Positions 50,994 to 60,202 of a stretch of DNA of 64,000 bases are shown one piece after another; position 1 is the stretch's first letter, and the number at the start of each line of letters is the position of its first letter. Source of the DNA: SHAN690 sp041391765 (GTDB lineage: Bacteria; Bacteroidota; Bacteroidia; Flavobacteriales_G; Salibacteraceae); the NCBI GenBank assembly GCA_041391765.1, contig JAWKNJ010000031.1, forward strand, positions 4,063 to 68,062, given 5' to 3'. The position numbers and the translations under genes are program-made. The notes under the pieces are model-generated. The model saw only the letters and a program-made list of their open reading frames with translations. It had not been told where the DNA came from and searched no databases.

Positions 50994-51794
50994 ATGATAA
51001 TGAATTATCCAAAAAGACCCTTTTTGCTGGTGCTGGTTGCATCGCTGTTCGTTAATTCTTGTAAAAACACCAATTGTAATGATCCTATTGCATTCAATTA
51101 TGATCCGGAAGGCACTTCAGCAGACAATTGCATATACAGCCCTAAGCATGTTGACTTCACGGTCACTTCTGTTTTTTCTGGTAATAACTTTGAACTTGGA
51201 GACACGTTGTTATTAGCGGACGGTCGAAAAATCACCTTGTCATATTACGGAGTTTACTTGTCCAATTTATCTTTCAAAGAAGCTTCGGGAGACGCCAGGC
51301 AATGGTCAGATAATGTTGTTCTGGTGAGAAACAGGGTGGAGGATACCTCTACTACATATTTGAATAAGTCGCAGATAACCGCGCTCAAATTTGATGTCGG
51401 TGTAGATTCATCCATCTACAAGGATGATCCATCGACTCTGCCATCGAATGACCCGCTGTCACATCAAATTCCTGTGATGTTTTGGACATGGGCTTCCGGC
51501 TACCGCTACATATCCGTGGAGGGCATGGTAGATACTTCTACTGTTAAAGATGGCACGGGTTGGAGGGAGTTTGCATTTCACAGTGGACTTCCATCGAATC
51601 TGCACTCGATTGAGTTAACTACCCCAGATAGTTATTCCACGGCTAGTCACATTCAAGTGTCGATTACAATGAACATTGCGGCTTTACTAGAAGGGCTTGA
51701 TTTTGAGAATCCACCGTTTATTATTCACAACGGAAATGAACCGAAGACCATTGCAATAGCCAACAACTCAGTGAATGCTTTTACGTTGGACTAA
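50994..51794 (+). CDS. MbnP-like copper-binding lipoprotein, copy A
   Basis: 266 aa. Lipoprotein signal ending VNSC. After it a GCTD-type repeat motif (CNDPIAFNYDPEGTSADNC) precedes the MbnP core: HVDFTVTSVFSGNNFELGD, ITLSYYGVYLSNLSFKEAS, KFDVGVDSSIYKDDPSTLPS, VMFWTWASGYRYISVEG and EFAFHSGL. The WxW block is shared with the MbnP-like protein at 22187. MbnP binds copper at a site containing an MbnH-made kynurenine. It overlaps the next MbnP-like gene by 20 nt. An alternative ATG at 51000 is possible. Confidence 0.85.
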   Translation: MIMNYPKRPFLLVLVASLFVNSCKNTNCNDPIAFNYDPEGTSADNCIYSPKHVDFTVTSVFSGNNFELGDTLLLADGRKITLSYYGVYLSNLSFKEASGDARQWSDNVVLVRNRVEDTSTTYLNKSQITALKFDVGVDSSIYKDDPSTLPSNDPLSHQIPVMFWTWASGYRYISVEGMVDTSTVKDGTGWREFAFHSGLPSNLHSIELTTPDSYSTASHIQVSITMNIAALLEGLDFENPPFIIHNGNEPKTIAIANNSVNAFTLD

Positions 51795-52569
51795 AATATC
51801 AGCACTCGTAGCACTTCTGGGACTTGTTTCCTGCAAGAGCACCGTTCCTGAATTTGAGCTGGTTGAAATCGAGCCTAAAATTGTTCTGAGTTTTGAGTTA
51901 GTCAACGAAGGTGAGACCATTGATATTGGTGATGCCTTCAAGGACCAGGAAGGCTATAATTTGGCGCTTAGAACATTCAAGTTTTATGTGAGCAATATTG
52001 AATTGATCTCAGCCGGTGGTGCGATTGAAAACCTCAGCTCAGTGGAATTGGTGGACTTCAACGATAATGAAGACGGTGGCAACAATATGTTCACACAGAG
52101 CTACAATTATGTCATTCCCAAGGGTGATTACACCAATTTGAGGTTTAGCGTTGGGCTACCCTCGAATTTGAATGCAACCGACCCGACTACAGTTGAAAAT
52201 GATAATCCATTGAGCACGCTCTCTGGCATGTACTGGGATTGGGGGTCAATGTATGTGTTCATTATGATGGAGGCTGGCATAGATACCACTGGAGATGCCG
52301 CTCCGGACGCCAACATTGCCTTTCATACTGGGTTAGACACCCTCTTCAGACAGGAACAAAACTATCCGATGACGTTTGAAATTCCAGCGTTCGCAAAGGA
52401 CTCGTTGCACATTCAGATAGACTGGAACAAACTGTTCAACGTAGAAGGCGAAACATACATCGACTTATCCACCAAACCATATTTTCATGCAAACACAGGG
52501 TTGGAAGCGTTGGACATGACAAGAAAATTCACGGATAATTTTATTCATGCAATTCGAGTAACTCCATGA
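51775..52569 (+). CDS. MbnP-like copper-binding lipoprotein, copy B
   Basis: 264 aa. Lipoprotein signal SALVALLGLVSC. MbnP core: IVLSFELVNEGETIDIGDAF, ALRTFKFYVSNIELIS, LRFSVGLPSNLNATDP, MYWDWGSMYVFIMMEAG and IAFHTGLDTLFR. The WDW in the fourth block corresponds to the W-x-W of the other two MbnP-like proteins. It differs clearly from copy A, so it is not a recent duplicate. Overlaps copy A by 20 nt and the MbnH-like gene by ATGA, making a coupled operon. Confidence 0.85.
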   Translation: MLLRWTKISALVALLGLVSCKSTVPEFELVEIEPKIVLSFELVNEGETIDIGDAFKDQEGYNLALRTFKFYVSNIELISAGGAIENLSSVELVDFNDNEDGGNNMFTQSYNYVIPKGDYTNLRFSVGLPSNLNATDPTTVENDNPLSTLSGMYWDWGSMYVFIMMEAGIDTTGDAAPDANIAFHTGLDTLFRQEQNYPMTFEIPAFAKDSLHIQIDWNKLFNVEGETYIDLSTKPYFHANTGLEALDMTRKFTDNFIHAIRVTP

Positions 52570-53570
52570 GATTGGAGAAACTGACTCAGCTGCTGGTTTT
52601 ATTGGCATTAGTCATTTCTTGTAATCAGAAAGCCGTCAGGGTTGAGGTAGATTCGTCTGTGGGTTCTGATGAATTTGCGCTTGTGCTACCTGACTGGCTG
52701 TCGGAGCCAATGATCCCTAAGGACAATCCGCTTACGAAAGCAAAAGTAGAGCTTGGTCGCAGGCTGTTTTTCGAAAGGGCGTTGAGCAAAGATTCGTCCA
52801 TTAGTTGTGCCAGTTGCCATCTTGAATCATTCGCGTTTTCGGACACGATCGCACTCAGTGCGGGAGCTTCAGGTCGCCACGCCACCAGAAATACTCCATC
52901 TATTTTAAACATTGCTTATGCTCCACGTTTAATGGCCGAGGGTGGAGTGAAGAACCTCGAGCTGCAAGTGTTAAGTCCGCTCGAAAATGAGCTGGAAATG
53001 AACATGAGTGTGAATGGAGCTTGTGATCGATTGAATGCTGATTCAAAATACAGAGCAGATTTCGAAAGAGTTTGGAGTGATTCAGCAACACCATTTACCT
53101 TGACAAGGACATTGGCGGCATTTGAGCGCACATTGATCGGAGGAGACGCTCCATATGACAAGTTTTTGAGAGGAGATTCAAATGCACTATCAAAGTCAGC
53201 GCAAAGCGGATTAGCATTATTCACAGAAAGCGGCTGCATCAATTGCCATAGTGGACCCTTGTTTACAAATTACAAGTTGGAAAACAATGGCTTAGACGAG
53301 CGATATTTGGACAATGGCCTATTTCGACTTACCCTTTTGGCATCGGATATGGGCAAGTTCAAAGTGCCAACGCTGCGAAATGTTGAACTTACTGCTCCAT
53401 ACATGCATGATGGTAGATTCATAACACTCAGAGAAGTGTTGGTACACTATAACTCCGGGGGCAAAAATCATCCCAATAAGAGCGAAAGGGTTCGACCGTT
53501 GAATTTATCGGAAAAACAGCTGAGCGATCTTGAAGAGTTTCTTTTATCGCTTACTCAGGAATTTAAATAA
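52566..53570 (+). CDS. Diheme MauG/MbnH-type lipoprotein
   Basis: 334 aa. Lipoprotein signal LLVLLALVISC. Heme sites SCASCH and NCHSG-preceding INCH (GCINCH). Other motifs: GRRLFFERALSKDSSISC, SPLENELEMNMSV, FKVPTLRNVELTAPYMHDGR and LVHYNSGGKNHPNKSERVRP. The MbnH-like GKNHPxKSE element is shared with the protein at 21158. It should install an oxidised Trp in the two MbnP-like proteins encoded upstream. The 3' end overlaps the convergent HPt gene by 16 bp. Confidence 0.88.
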   Translation: MRLEKLTQLLVLLALVISCNQKAVRVEVDSSVGSDEFALVLPDWLSEPMIPKDNPLTKAKVELGRRLFFERALSKDSSISCASCHLESFAFSDTIALSAGASGRHATRNTPSILNIAYAPRLMAEGGVKNLELQVLSPLENELEMNMSVNGACDRLNADSKYRADFERVWSDSATPFTLTRTLAAFERTLIGGDAPYDKFLRGDSNALSKSAQSGLALFTESGCINCHSGPLFTNYKLENNGLDERYLDNGLFRLTLLASDMGKFKVPTLRNVELTAPYMHDGRFITLREVLVHYNSGGKNHPNKSERVRPLNLSEKQLSDLEEFLLSLTQEFK

Positions 53571-53899
53571 AGTTCAACTTCTCCAACCGCCATTGGTACT
53601 TGAGAACCGAGTTCATCCACCATGGATCGAATGGATTGCAATTCTTCTTTTGCATGAGCGCTTTTTTCGATAGTTTGAGTTAGATCTGCCAATGTGGACA
53701 TGCCCAAGCTGCGAAAACTTGATTTCATCCGATGAGCAGTTCGCTTAATGTGTTCATGATCACCAGCAACAGTTACTTCCCGGAGCACTTCATAGTCCGG
53801 TTCAAGGTTTTCCAGAAAAACTGAAAGCAGTTGTTTGATGAAACCTGGGTCATCGGACACGTTGTCCATAATATAGCTGAGGTCGAGATAATTGCTCAT
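53555..53899 (-). CDS. Histidine phosphotransfer (HPt) protein
   Basis: 114 aa from the ATG at 53899 (an upstream ATG at 53944 exists). The four-helix HPt fold carries the phosphorylation motif RTAHRMKSSFRSLGM (H near residue 54, then K and S residues), and YIMDNVSDDPGFIKQLLSVF before it. It accepts and passes phosphate between receivers. No kinase or receiver adjoins it here, so it may serve hybrid kinases elsewhere; a role with the kinase operon at 40-46 kb cannot be excluded but is not suggested by gene order. Confidence 0.85.
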   Translation of the reverse strand: MSNYLDLSYIMDNVSDDPGFIKQLLSVFLENLEPDYEVLREVTVAGDHEHIKRTAHRMKSSFRSLGMSTLADLTQTIEKSAHAKEELQSIRSMVDELGSQVPMAVGEVELYLNS

Positions 53900-53930
53900 A
53901 TAATCGGGCAGGCTATAACAAATATGCAAA

Positions 53931-54617
53931 TCAAAATACTCCAAAGACTAAACTAGCGCCCAAGGTCACCTTTAGCGGATAGGCATATAGCAGACCAAAT
54001 TGACTTGCATCTATAAATTCTTTTCTTCCGCGACTATCAAAAGCCGCGATGGTATTCTGTTTATAGCCGATACCCCCGTAGACATCCAGACCCAAATTGT
54101 CTTTGTAGAGCAATTGCACTCCTGCAATAAAGTTGATGTTGAGATGAGAAAAATCGATTCGAGGAACACTTCCGGAGTTTTTTGGTTTTAAACTGGCCTG
54201 TGCATACGAGGCATGCCCCGAAATGTATAAACCAGAAGGCTTGTAAATTCTAGACAGCTCCTGCTGTCTATTTAATTTGAAAAAGTAATACCGTAACTGT
54301 GCCTGAACACGGTAGCCTGGAAATTCAAAATTCTTGTAAAAATTACTAGTGTCTTGCAGCAAAGCATTGAAAACGGGAGATTTAAATAGATATCCTGCGC
54401 TAATCTGAGTGGTGATTTTTGGCGAGGCAACCATCTCGAGGCCGACCCTTGCTTCGCCTGTTCCTGGAACCTGGCTTGCTACGATGGCCAATGGATTCAG
54501 CTTAAGGTAAAATGATTTTGGAGGCGCTTCAGTCTCCATGAGCAAAGGTTTCCGGGGTTGAGATATGCTTCTGAAACCGCTACAAACGATGAATAGGAAG
54601 ATTAGAAAGCGCAACAT
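53931..54617 (-). CDS. Outer-membrane beta-barrel-like protein
   Basis: 228 aa from the ATG at 54617, which gives a signal peptide (MLRFLIFLFIVCSGFRSIS). Alternating beta strands such as ITTQISAGYLFKSPVF, FPGYRVQAQLRYYFFKL, GLYISGHASYAQASL and LGLDVYGGIGYKQNTI, and a C-terminal VTLGASLVFGVF with terminal Phe, fit a small outer-membrane porin-like barrel of the type common in Bacteroidota. No enzyme motif. It is 10 bp downstream of tsaD in the same direction. Confidence 0.7.
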   Translation of the reverse strand: MLRFLIFLFIVCSGFRSISQPRKPLLMETEAPPKSFYLKLNPLAIVASQVPGTGEARVGLEMVASPKITTQISAGYLFKSPVFNALLQDTSNFYKNFEFPGYRVQAQLRYYFFKLNRQQELSRIYKPSGLYISGHASYAQASLKPKNSGSVPRIDFSHLNINFIAGVQLLYKDNLGLDVYGGIGYKQNTIAAFDSRGRKEFIDASQFGLLYAYPLKVTLGASLVFGVF

Positions 54618-54627
54618 TCTCGCATCA

Positions 54628-55641
54628 TTAAAAGGATATCCGAGCCTTTGGTGCACTCTCAAGACTGCCTGTTTTTCCGGATATAAAATCGTAGTAACCA
54701 CATATTGCAATCATAGCGGCATTATCAGTGCAGTAGGCAAACTTTGGAAGAAATACTTCACAATCAAGTCTTTGTAATCCCAACATCGCTGTCCGAAGAC
54801 CTGTATTTGCAGAGACGCCACCGGCAATTGCGACTCGTTTAATCCCTGTTTCTTGAATTGCTAGACCAACTTTGTCCATCAAGACGTCAACAATGGTCTT
54901 TTGGATGGATGCACACAGATGAGGAATCTCTTCTTCAACAAAGCTTGAATTGAGCTTGACTTGATCTCTGACGAAGTATAGTATGGAGGTTTTAAGCCCG
55001 CTAAAGCTGTAGTTTAACCCGGGAACGTCCGGCTTGGAGAATTTGAATTTATCAGGGTCCCCATCCTTCGCAAGCTTGTCCACCAAAGGCCCGCCTGGAT
55101 AGGGCAAGCCTAAGATTTTGGCGGCTTTGTCAAACGCTTCACCGGCTGCATCATCCATGGTCTCGCCTATGATGTAAAGCTCAGTCGGGCTATCAACCCT
55201 TACAATTTGGGTGTGTCCGCCACTTACAGTCAGACATAAGAAGGGGAATTCCGGATTGGATTGAGCTTCGTCTACAATCAAGTGGGCAAGCACGTGGGCC
55301 TTCATGTGATTGACCTCAATCAGTGGAATGTTTAATCCGATACTTAGTCCTTTGGCAAAACTGCTGCCGACCATCAACGCTCCGATCAAACCTGGTCCAA
55401 GTGTGTAGGCGATTGCATCCAATTCATTCATGCTGATTCCCGCTTCTTCAATGGCTGCATGAATCACTGGAACGATGTTTGACTGATGCGCCCGGGATGC
55501 TAACTCCGGAACCACACCTCCATACTTTTCGTGAACTTTTTGAGTTGTGATGACATTGCTCAAGACCTTCCGATCACGCAGCACAGAAGCCGAAGTTTCA
55601 TCACAAGATGACTCAATTCCCAGTATCGTGAGTGGCTTCAT
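54628..55641 (-). CDS. tsaD: tRNA N6-adenosine threonylcarbamoyltransferase TsaD
   Basis: 337 aa. ASKHA-type fold with ILGIESSCDETSASVL at the start, the metal-binding NHMKAHVLAH (H112, H116), LTVSGGHTQIV, GPGLIGALMVGSSFAKGLS, and IAGGVSANTGLRTAM near the end; a final CTDNAAMIA motif completes the family set. It transfers threonylcarbamoyl to A37 of ANN-decoding tRNAs. It is divergent from the tamB-like gene; their starts lie within about 25 bp of each other. Confidence 0.97.
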   Translation of the reverse strand: MKPLTILGIESSCDETSASVLRDRKVLSNVITTQKVHEKYGGVVPELASRAHQSNIVPVIHAAIEEAGISMNELDAIAYTLGPGLIGALMVGSSFAKGLSIGLNIPLIEVNHMKAHVLAHLIVDEAQSNPEFPFLCLTVSGGHTQIVRVDSPTELYIIGETMDDAAGEAFDKAAKILGLPYPGGPLVDKLAKDGDPDKFKFSKPDVPGLNYSFSGLKTSILYFVRDQVKLNSSFVEEEIPHLCASIQKTIVDVLMDKVGLAIQETGIKRVAIAGGVSANTGLRTAMLGLQRLDCEVFLPKFAYCTDNAAMIAICGYYDFISGKTGSLESAPKARISF

Positions 55642-55650
55642 GCTATACCC

Positions 55651-55658
55651 TAATTTTG
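55651..55658 (+). promoter_or_regulatory. Bacteroidota -7 box candidate for tamB (TAATTTTG)
   Basis: Exact TAnnTTTG match, 6 nt before the likely TTG start at 55665, so the mRNA would be leaderless or nearly so. The only upstream in-frame alternative starts are GTG at 55632 and TTG at 55656, which would be upstream of, or within, the transcription start. A matching -33 TTTG is not obvious. Confidence 0.4.
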
Positions 55659-55664
55659 CAGCCC

Positions 55665-58600
55665 TTGAAAAACAGTCAGAATAGGCCGCGCAAAACTATC
55701 AAAAAGGCCATCAGGCTTCTCCTGATGATGGTCTTGATATTGGTTCTTATTCCATTTATTCTTGGCGGCCTGCTGATGGTTCCTTCCGTTCAAAACATGG
55801 TAGCACATTGGGCAGCATCCTATCTCACGGACATGGTTGGTAGTGAAGTGGTGGTCACAGGATTGCGATTTAAACCGTTCACCGATTTAAGTCTTGATGG
55901 TGTATTGATCCGTGATCATCAGACTGACACGTTGATTTATGCTGAGTCGTTGGATGTCGGCTTGATCAGTTTTGATCGACAGACTGCCGCTATTGGTTTG
56001 GGTGAGGTGACCGTTGTGAATGGTTATTTCAACATGAAGAAATACGAATCGGATACGGTGAACAATTTGATGTATTTCATCAACGCCTTCCCGAGTTCGG
56101 ATGACACGTCCACTTCAAATACCGTAGTAACGATTGCCGCATCGCATGTTAACCTGATCAACCTCCGTTACAATTATCACAACATGCACATTCCGGATAC
56201 CTCGGTTCGGAAGATTGATTTCGAGCACATCGAAGTCAAGGGTATGCACGGAAGGTTTAATGGGGTGATGGTGGTGAATGATTCAATCAGCGCCCACATC
56301 GAACGAATGACGCTACGTGAGAAAAGTGGCTTTATTCTCAATGAATTTGCAGGTGATGCTTTGGTGACACCCAATCGTATTCGTTGTCAAAACATGCAAC
56401 TCAAAACGAACAATGCAAGGGTTCGGGGTAGCTATGAGATGGTGTCAAACGGATGGGATAATTATGGTGATTTTATTGAGAAGGTTCGATTGGAAGCTGA
56501 TTTGGAAGAGTCGGATGTTCGTTTTGACGACATCGCTTATTTCACTCCTCAACTTTATGGATTGTTAACACACATGGTGTTTACCGGCCAGGTGTCCGGA
56601 ACAATTGATAACCTGAAGGCGAATGTGCAGGATCTGAGATTTGAAGAGAGCGGACAATTGGCAGGAAAAATCAAGGTTAAGGGTTTGCCAGATATCAACA
56701 ACACTTTCGTTGATGCTGATTTGAGAAGATTCCATTCCACTTTTGAAGATGCTCAAAAGGTTAATCTTCCTGTTGGGGATGGATACATCAAGCTTGAGTT
56801 TCCTGAGCAAATCAATGCTCTTGCATATGTGGATTTTCAGGGAAAATTTATCGGATTCGTGAACGACTTTGTAACCTATGGTAACATTAAAACCAAGCTT
56901 GGAGTGGTTGATGCTGACGTCAATATGAAAACGCGAGACGGGTTTGAATATTCCGGCCATGTGTTCACATCAGGGTTTGAGCTGGGTACGCTGCTTGGGA
57001 TGCCTTCTACCGTCCAAAAAGTGTCCCTTGACTTGGATGTAAAAGGAAGCGGAGTTGAACTTAACACGCTTGAAGTGGAAGCAGTTGGAAATCTTCGCGA
57101 GTTTGGAATCTTGGATTACAACTACAGCAATTTAGCGGTTGATGGTTCATTTAAGCGCAAGGTGTTTACTGGAAATATTGCTGCTAATGACACCAATATT
57201 CGATTGGATTTTGGTGGTTTGGTTGATTTAAATGGAAAGATTCCTAGAATCAGTGCGAAGGTGGATGTGGGCAGGCTGCAACTGGCCAATTTGAACTTAG
57301 TTCCTTCCGATACGCACGGTGTATTCAGCGGAGAACTTGGCATTGAGATGAGGGGCACTTCAACAAGCGATTTAAACGGAACCATGGAACTGGTGAACCC
57401 TCGCTATGAAAACGAGCGCGGTGTTGTAGCCTTAGATAGCGTCATACTTGTGGATGAGTTGATTGAAGATGGTCATGAGATACGATTGACCTCGGATATA
57501 GCATCGCTGCAAGTGGTTGGCAGAACATCGCTCATTGACATGCCCTTCGCATTTTTCAAAGTCAGCCACGAATATGCACCTGGTCTGACTCCTGAAATTG
57601 ACATTACAGGTCGGGACACCATGCAGCAATTTAATTTCGAATTAAGTGTTGATAATAACAATGACTGGATTAAGTTTTTGGCCGGAGACATTAGGCTTGG
57701 ACAACCACTCTTTATTGAAGGAAACCTGGAAATGGCGACCAACAACTTTGAACTCAGAACAGACAGTATTGATTTATCAATTAAAGGAACCAAGTTGTAC
57801 GGAACTACGCTCAGCGTGAAGCCGGATGGTCACAACATGGTCTTCATTTCGGATGTGAATGAGCTTCATGTTTCCGATGGGTTCTTCTTGCAAAATCTTC
57901 ATGCGGTGAATCAATTGAGGCGTGATTCCCTGCTCACTTCAATTAAGTGGCAAAATGAATCGGAGCAGGCAGATAGTGGAGGGCTGGATCTTATTGTCTA
58001 TCGAGGTAAATACTATCCGCTTAATGCCATACTTAACAGCCTGAATGTCCGAATTGCTGGGGTGGAATGGAAGTCAGTGAAAGTTGCACAACTGCAGGCT
58101 GATACCAACAGACTCATTATTGACAACATGGACCTTCGAAGCAATGAGGGTTACATACAGAGCAAAGGAGTACTAGATCCAAACACTGATGAGCATTTGA
58201 AGTTTGACATTAAAGACTTCAACCTCCATTACCTAAGCAACTTCAAGGTAATGGATCAAGAGATAAAAGGAATGTTCAATGGGAATGTAGATTTGAGTTG
58301 GAAGGGCGAGTCGTTGGTCGCTGATGCTGATCTAATGCTCGACTCATTGAGTCTTGATGGGTTTGTGATTGGAAACATTTCTGGAACTTCCGAATACGAT
58401 GACCAACGGAAGCAGCTAAGCCTAAGCGTTGATCTCGAATATCAAGGCTCAGAGAGCATGAAAGCTACCGGAGTATATTATCCCTTCCGTAACCAGGATC
58501 AATTGGATGTAGAAGTGGCTTTCACTGAGTTTCACCTGCAAAACCTTCAGCCATTTTTAGCGGGAGTTGTCTCAAATTTGAGTGGAAATATTGACGGAAG

Positions 58601-59309
58601 CGTTAGTGTGTCAGGCAATCTTGATCAGCCGTTTTTGAACGGAGGCTTTAAATTAACTGATGGCGAGGCACTGGTCGACTATTTGAATGTGGAGTATTCC
58701 ATTCCTTCGGCTGAAGTGATCGTTGATCCTACAAGCTTCGCAATGCGAAACACACCTGTATTTGATGTTCGTAAGCAAAGTGCCAGCACAGAGTTAGTCG
58801 TGTCTCATCAAAACTTCAAGGATTTGCGCTACGAAATCAATGTGGATGCAAATGATTTTCAGTGTTTGAATACAACATTGGTCGACAATCCTGACTATTA
58901 TGGTGAGGCATATGTGACCGGTATTGTGAAGATCAATGGGTCATCTGCTCAAACAAGCATTTCGGTGGATGCGGAAACCGATGACGGAACAAAACTTTAT
59001 ATCCCACTTTCAGGTTCAGGTGACGTGAGTGAATTTGAATACATACGCTTCGTGGAGCCAACATCTTTCTCTAAAGTTTACAAGACGAAAGCGCTGGATG
59101 ACGAGGTGAATACAATGGTGTTGGACTTTAGGCTTTCGGTTTCCGATAATTCTGAAATCCAGATCATTTTCGATGAGAAAGTTGGCGACATCATCAAAGT
59201 GAAAGGCGAGGGTGACATGCTGATGCAGATTGATAACAGGCACGTTCAACATGTTTGGGAATACGTGATTACCGAAGGAGATTACTTTTTACTCTGCAAA
59301 ATGTGGTGA
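55665..59309 (+). CDS. tamB: TamB-like translocation/assembly protein, N-terminal part (broken)
   Basis: 1214 codons to a premature TGA. The TTG start gives a basic then hydrophobic N-terminus (RPRKTIKKAIRLLLMMVLIL) typical of TamB, an inner-membrane-anchored, beta-taco protein that spans the periplasm to the outer membrane and helps lipid or protein transfer. Many repeated amphipathic strands follow, e.g. GVLIRDHQTDTLIYAESLDV and FSGELGIEMRGTSTSDLNGT. The frame ends at EGDYFLLCKMW. One extra T at 59285-59289 would read EGDYFFTLQNVVNKKFTVAPG, the expected family sequence. See the C-terminal part at 59376; the two are in the same frame. Confidence 0.85.
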   Translation: MKNSQNRPRKTIKKAIRLLLMMVLILVLIPFILGGLLMVPSVQNMVAHWAASYLTDMVGSEVVVTGLRFKPFTDLSLDGVLIRDHQTDTLIYAESLDVGLISFDRQTAAIGLGEVTVVNGYFNMKKYESDTVNNLMYFINAFPSSDDTSTSNTVVTIAASHVNLINLRYNYHNMHIPDTSVRKIDFEHIEVKGMHGRFNGVMVVNDSISAHIERMTLREKSGFILNEFAGDALVTPNRIRCQNMQLKTNNARVRGSYEMVSNGWDNYGDFIEKVRLEADLEESDVRFDDIAYFTPQLYGLLTHMVFTGQVSGTIDNLKANVQDLRFEESGQLAGKIKVKGLPDINNTFVDADLRRFHSTFEDAQKVNLPVGDGYIKLEFPEQINALAYVDFQGKFIGFVNDFVTYGNIKTKLGVVDADVNMKTRDGFEYSGHVFTSGFELGTLLGMPSTVQKVSLDLDVKGSGVELNTLEVEAVGNLREFGILDYNYSNLAVDGSFKRKVFTGNIAANDTNIRLDFGGLVDLNGKIPRISAKVDVGRLQLANLNLVPSDTHGVFSGELGIEMRGTSTSDLNGTMELVNPRYENERGVVALDSVILVDELIEDGHEIRLTSDIASLQVVGRTSLIDMPFAFFKVSHEYAPGLTPEIDITGRDTMQQFNFELSVDNNNDWIKFLAGDIRLGQPLFIEGNLEMATNNFELRTDSIDLSIKGTKLYGTTLSVKPDGHNMVFISDVNELHVSDGFFLQNLHAVNQLRRDSLLTSIKWQNESEQADSGGLDLIVYRGKYYPLNAILNSLNVRIAGVEWKSVKVAQLQADTNRLIIDNMDLRSNEGYIQSKGVLDPNTDEHLKFDIKDFNLHYLSNFKVMDQEIKGMFNGNVDLSWKGESLVADADLMLDSLSLDGFVIGNISGTSEYDDQRKQLSLSVDLEYQGSESMKATGVYYPFRNQDQLDVEVAFTEFHLQNLQPFLAGVVSNLSGNIDGSVSVSGNLDQPFLNGGFKLTDGEALVDYLNVEYSIPSAEVIVDPTSFAMRNTPVFDVRKQSASTELVVSHQNFKDLRYEINVDANDFQCLNTTLVDNPDYYGEAYVTGIVKINGSSAQTSISVDAETDDGTKLYIPLSGSGDVSEFEYIRFVEPTSFSKVYKTKALDDEVNTMVLDFRLSVSDNSEIQIIFDEKVGDIIKVKGEGDMLMQIDNRHVQHVWEYVITEGDYFLLCKMW

Positions 59310-59375
59310 ATAAGAAGTTTACCGTAGCCCCGGGAAGCTAGCTCATTCTGGAATGGTGATCCCGACAAGGCGCAA

Positions 59376-60158
59376 GTGGATATCGTGGCCAACTATAAGC
59401 TCCGCGCTTCTCCATTAATCATGGTCGAATCAATGATTGGTCCTCAAGATGCAGGAGGTCCGTATGAACAACGTCTTACCACCAATGTGGCTTTATACAT
59501 GGATGGTTTGATGACAAGTCCGGACATCAGTTTCGGTGTGAACATTCCGTCATTGTCTGAGTCTGATGTGGCAAATCAGCTACTTGACCCGAACGTAGCT
59601 TCTCAGGAACAGATCACTTCGCAGGCGTTTTCATTGCTCTTAGCTAACAACTTTAGCCCTGGAGCGGGTAATGTTTCTCTGGGAGGAACCGGCCAGAATA
59701 CTGGATATGAAATGTTGAGCAACCAGCTAAGCAATTGGCTTTCTCAATACTCAGACAAGTTTGATCTTGGAGTAAGGTACAGCGAAGGCGATGCGGATCA
59801 GAACACTGCAAGTCAGACCGAGCTTTCCTTCTCCACAGACTTTTTCAATAACCGTGTTTCGGTAGAAGTTAACGGAACGGTGCAGGGAAATACTGAAACG
59901 GATAACACACAAGAGAGCAACAGCAACGTGGCCGGTGAGTTTAATGTGGAATACAAGATCAACAAGGATGGATCCCTAAAGGCTCGCGTGTACAATGAAG
60001 CGAACAACTACAGCGCTGCCAATTTGAACCAGTCACCGTACACACAAGGGGTCGGTTTATTCTACCGAAACGAGTTCGACACGTTTGGTGAGTTTATTAG
60101 AAACATTTTCAAAGGGAAGCATCGAAAAAAAGATGATGGGATGGAAGAGACTGAATAA
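59376..60158 (+). CDS. tamB: TamB-like protein, C-terminal part (separated by indels)
   Basis: 260 aa from a GTG; really the continuation of the protein above. It contains the family's conserved terminal domain: VDIVANYKLRASP at the start, GQNTGYEMLSNQLSNWLSQ and DLGVRYSEGD near the middle, VYNEANNYSAANLNQSPYTQ and GVGLFYRNEFDTFGEF at the end (DUF490 C-terminal beta-barrel-like region). Upstream, AGCTAGCT (59335-59342) looks like a 4-nt duplication of AGCT. Removing one copy and adding one T about 50 nt earlier restores a single frame of about 1498 codons. Confidence 0.85.
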   Translation: MDIVANYKLRASPLIMVESMIGPQDAGGPYEQRLTTNVALYMDGLMTSPDISFGVNIPSLSESDVANQLLDPNVASQEQITSQAFSLLLANNFSPGAGNVSLGGTGQNTGYEMLSNQLSNWLSQYSDKFDLGVRYSEGDADQNTASQTELSFSTDFFNNRVSVEVNGTVQGNTETDNTQESNSNVAGEFNVEYKINKDGSLKARVYNEANNYSAANLNQSPYTQGVGLFYRNEFDTFGEFIRNIFKGKHRKKDDGMEETE

Positions 60159-60185
60159 AAAAGGCCGGTAAATCCGGCCTTTTTT
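60157..60185. terminator. Bidirectional Rho-independent terminator
   Basis: GGCCGG (60163-60168) and CCGGCC (60174-60179) form a perfect stem with loop TAAAT, flanked by A6 and T6. It ends both the tamB-like gene (plus) and the convergent lipoprotein gene (minus). Confidence 0.92.
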
Positions 60186-60202
60186 ATCGTTCATAGGGTG
60201 AG

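Noticed and set aside
53555..53899. HPt protein as part of the kinase/receiver defence-like operon
   Set aside because: It is 8 kb away, beside unrelated genes, and the kinase and receiver form a complete two-step pair.
59285..59309. Programmed ribosomal frameshift in tamB
   Set aside because: A T run alone could allow slippage, but a second, 4-nt duplication is needed downstream to restore the frame, which slippage would not explain.
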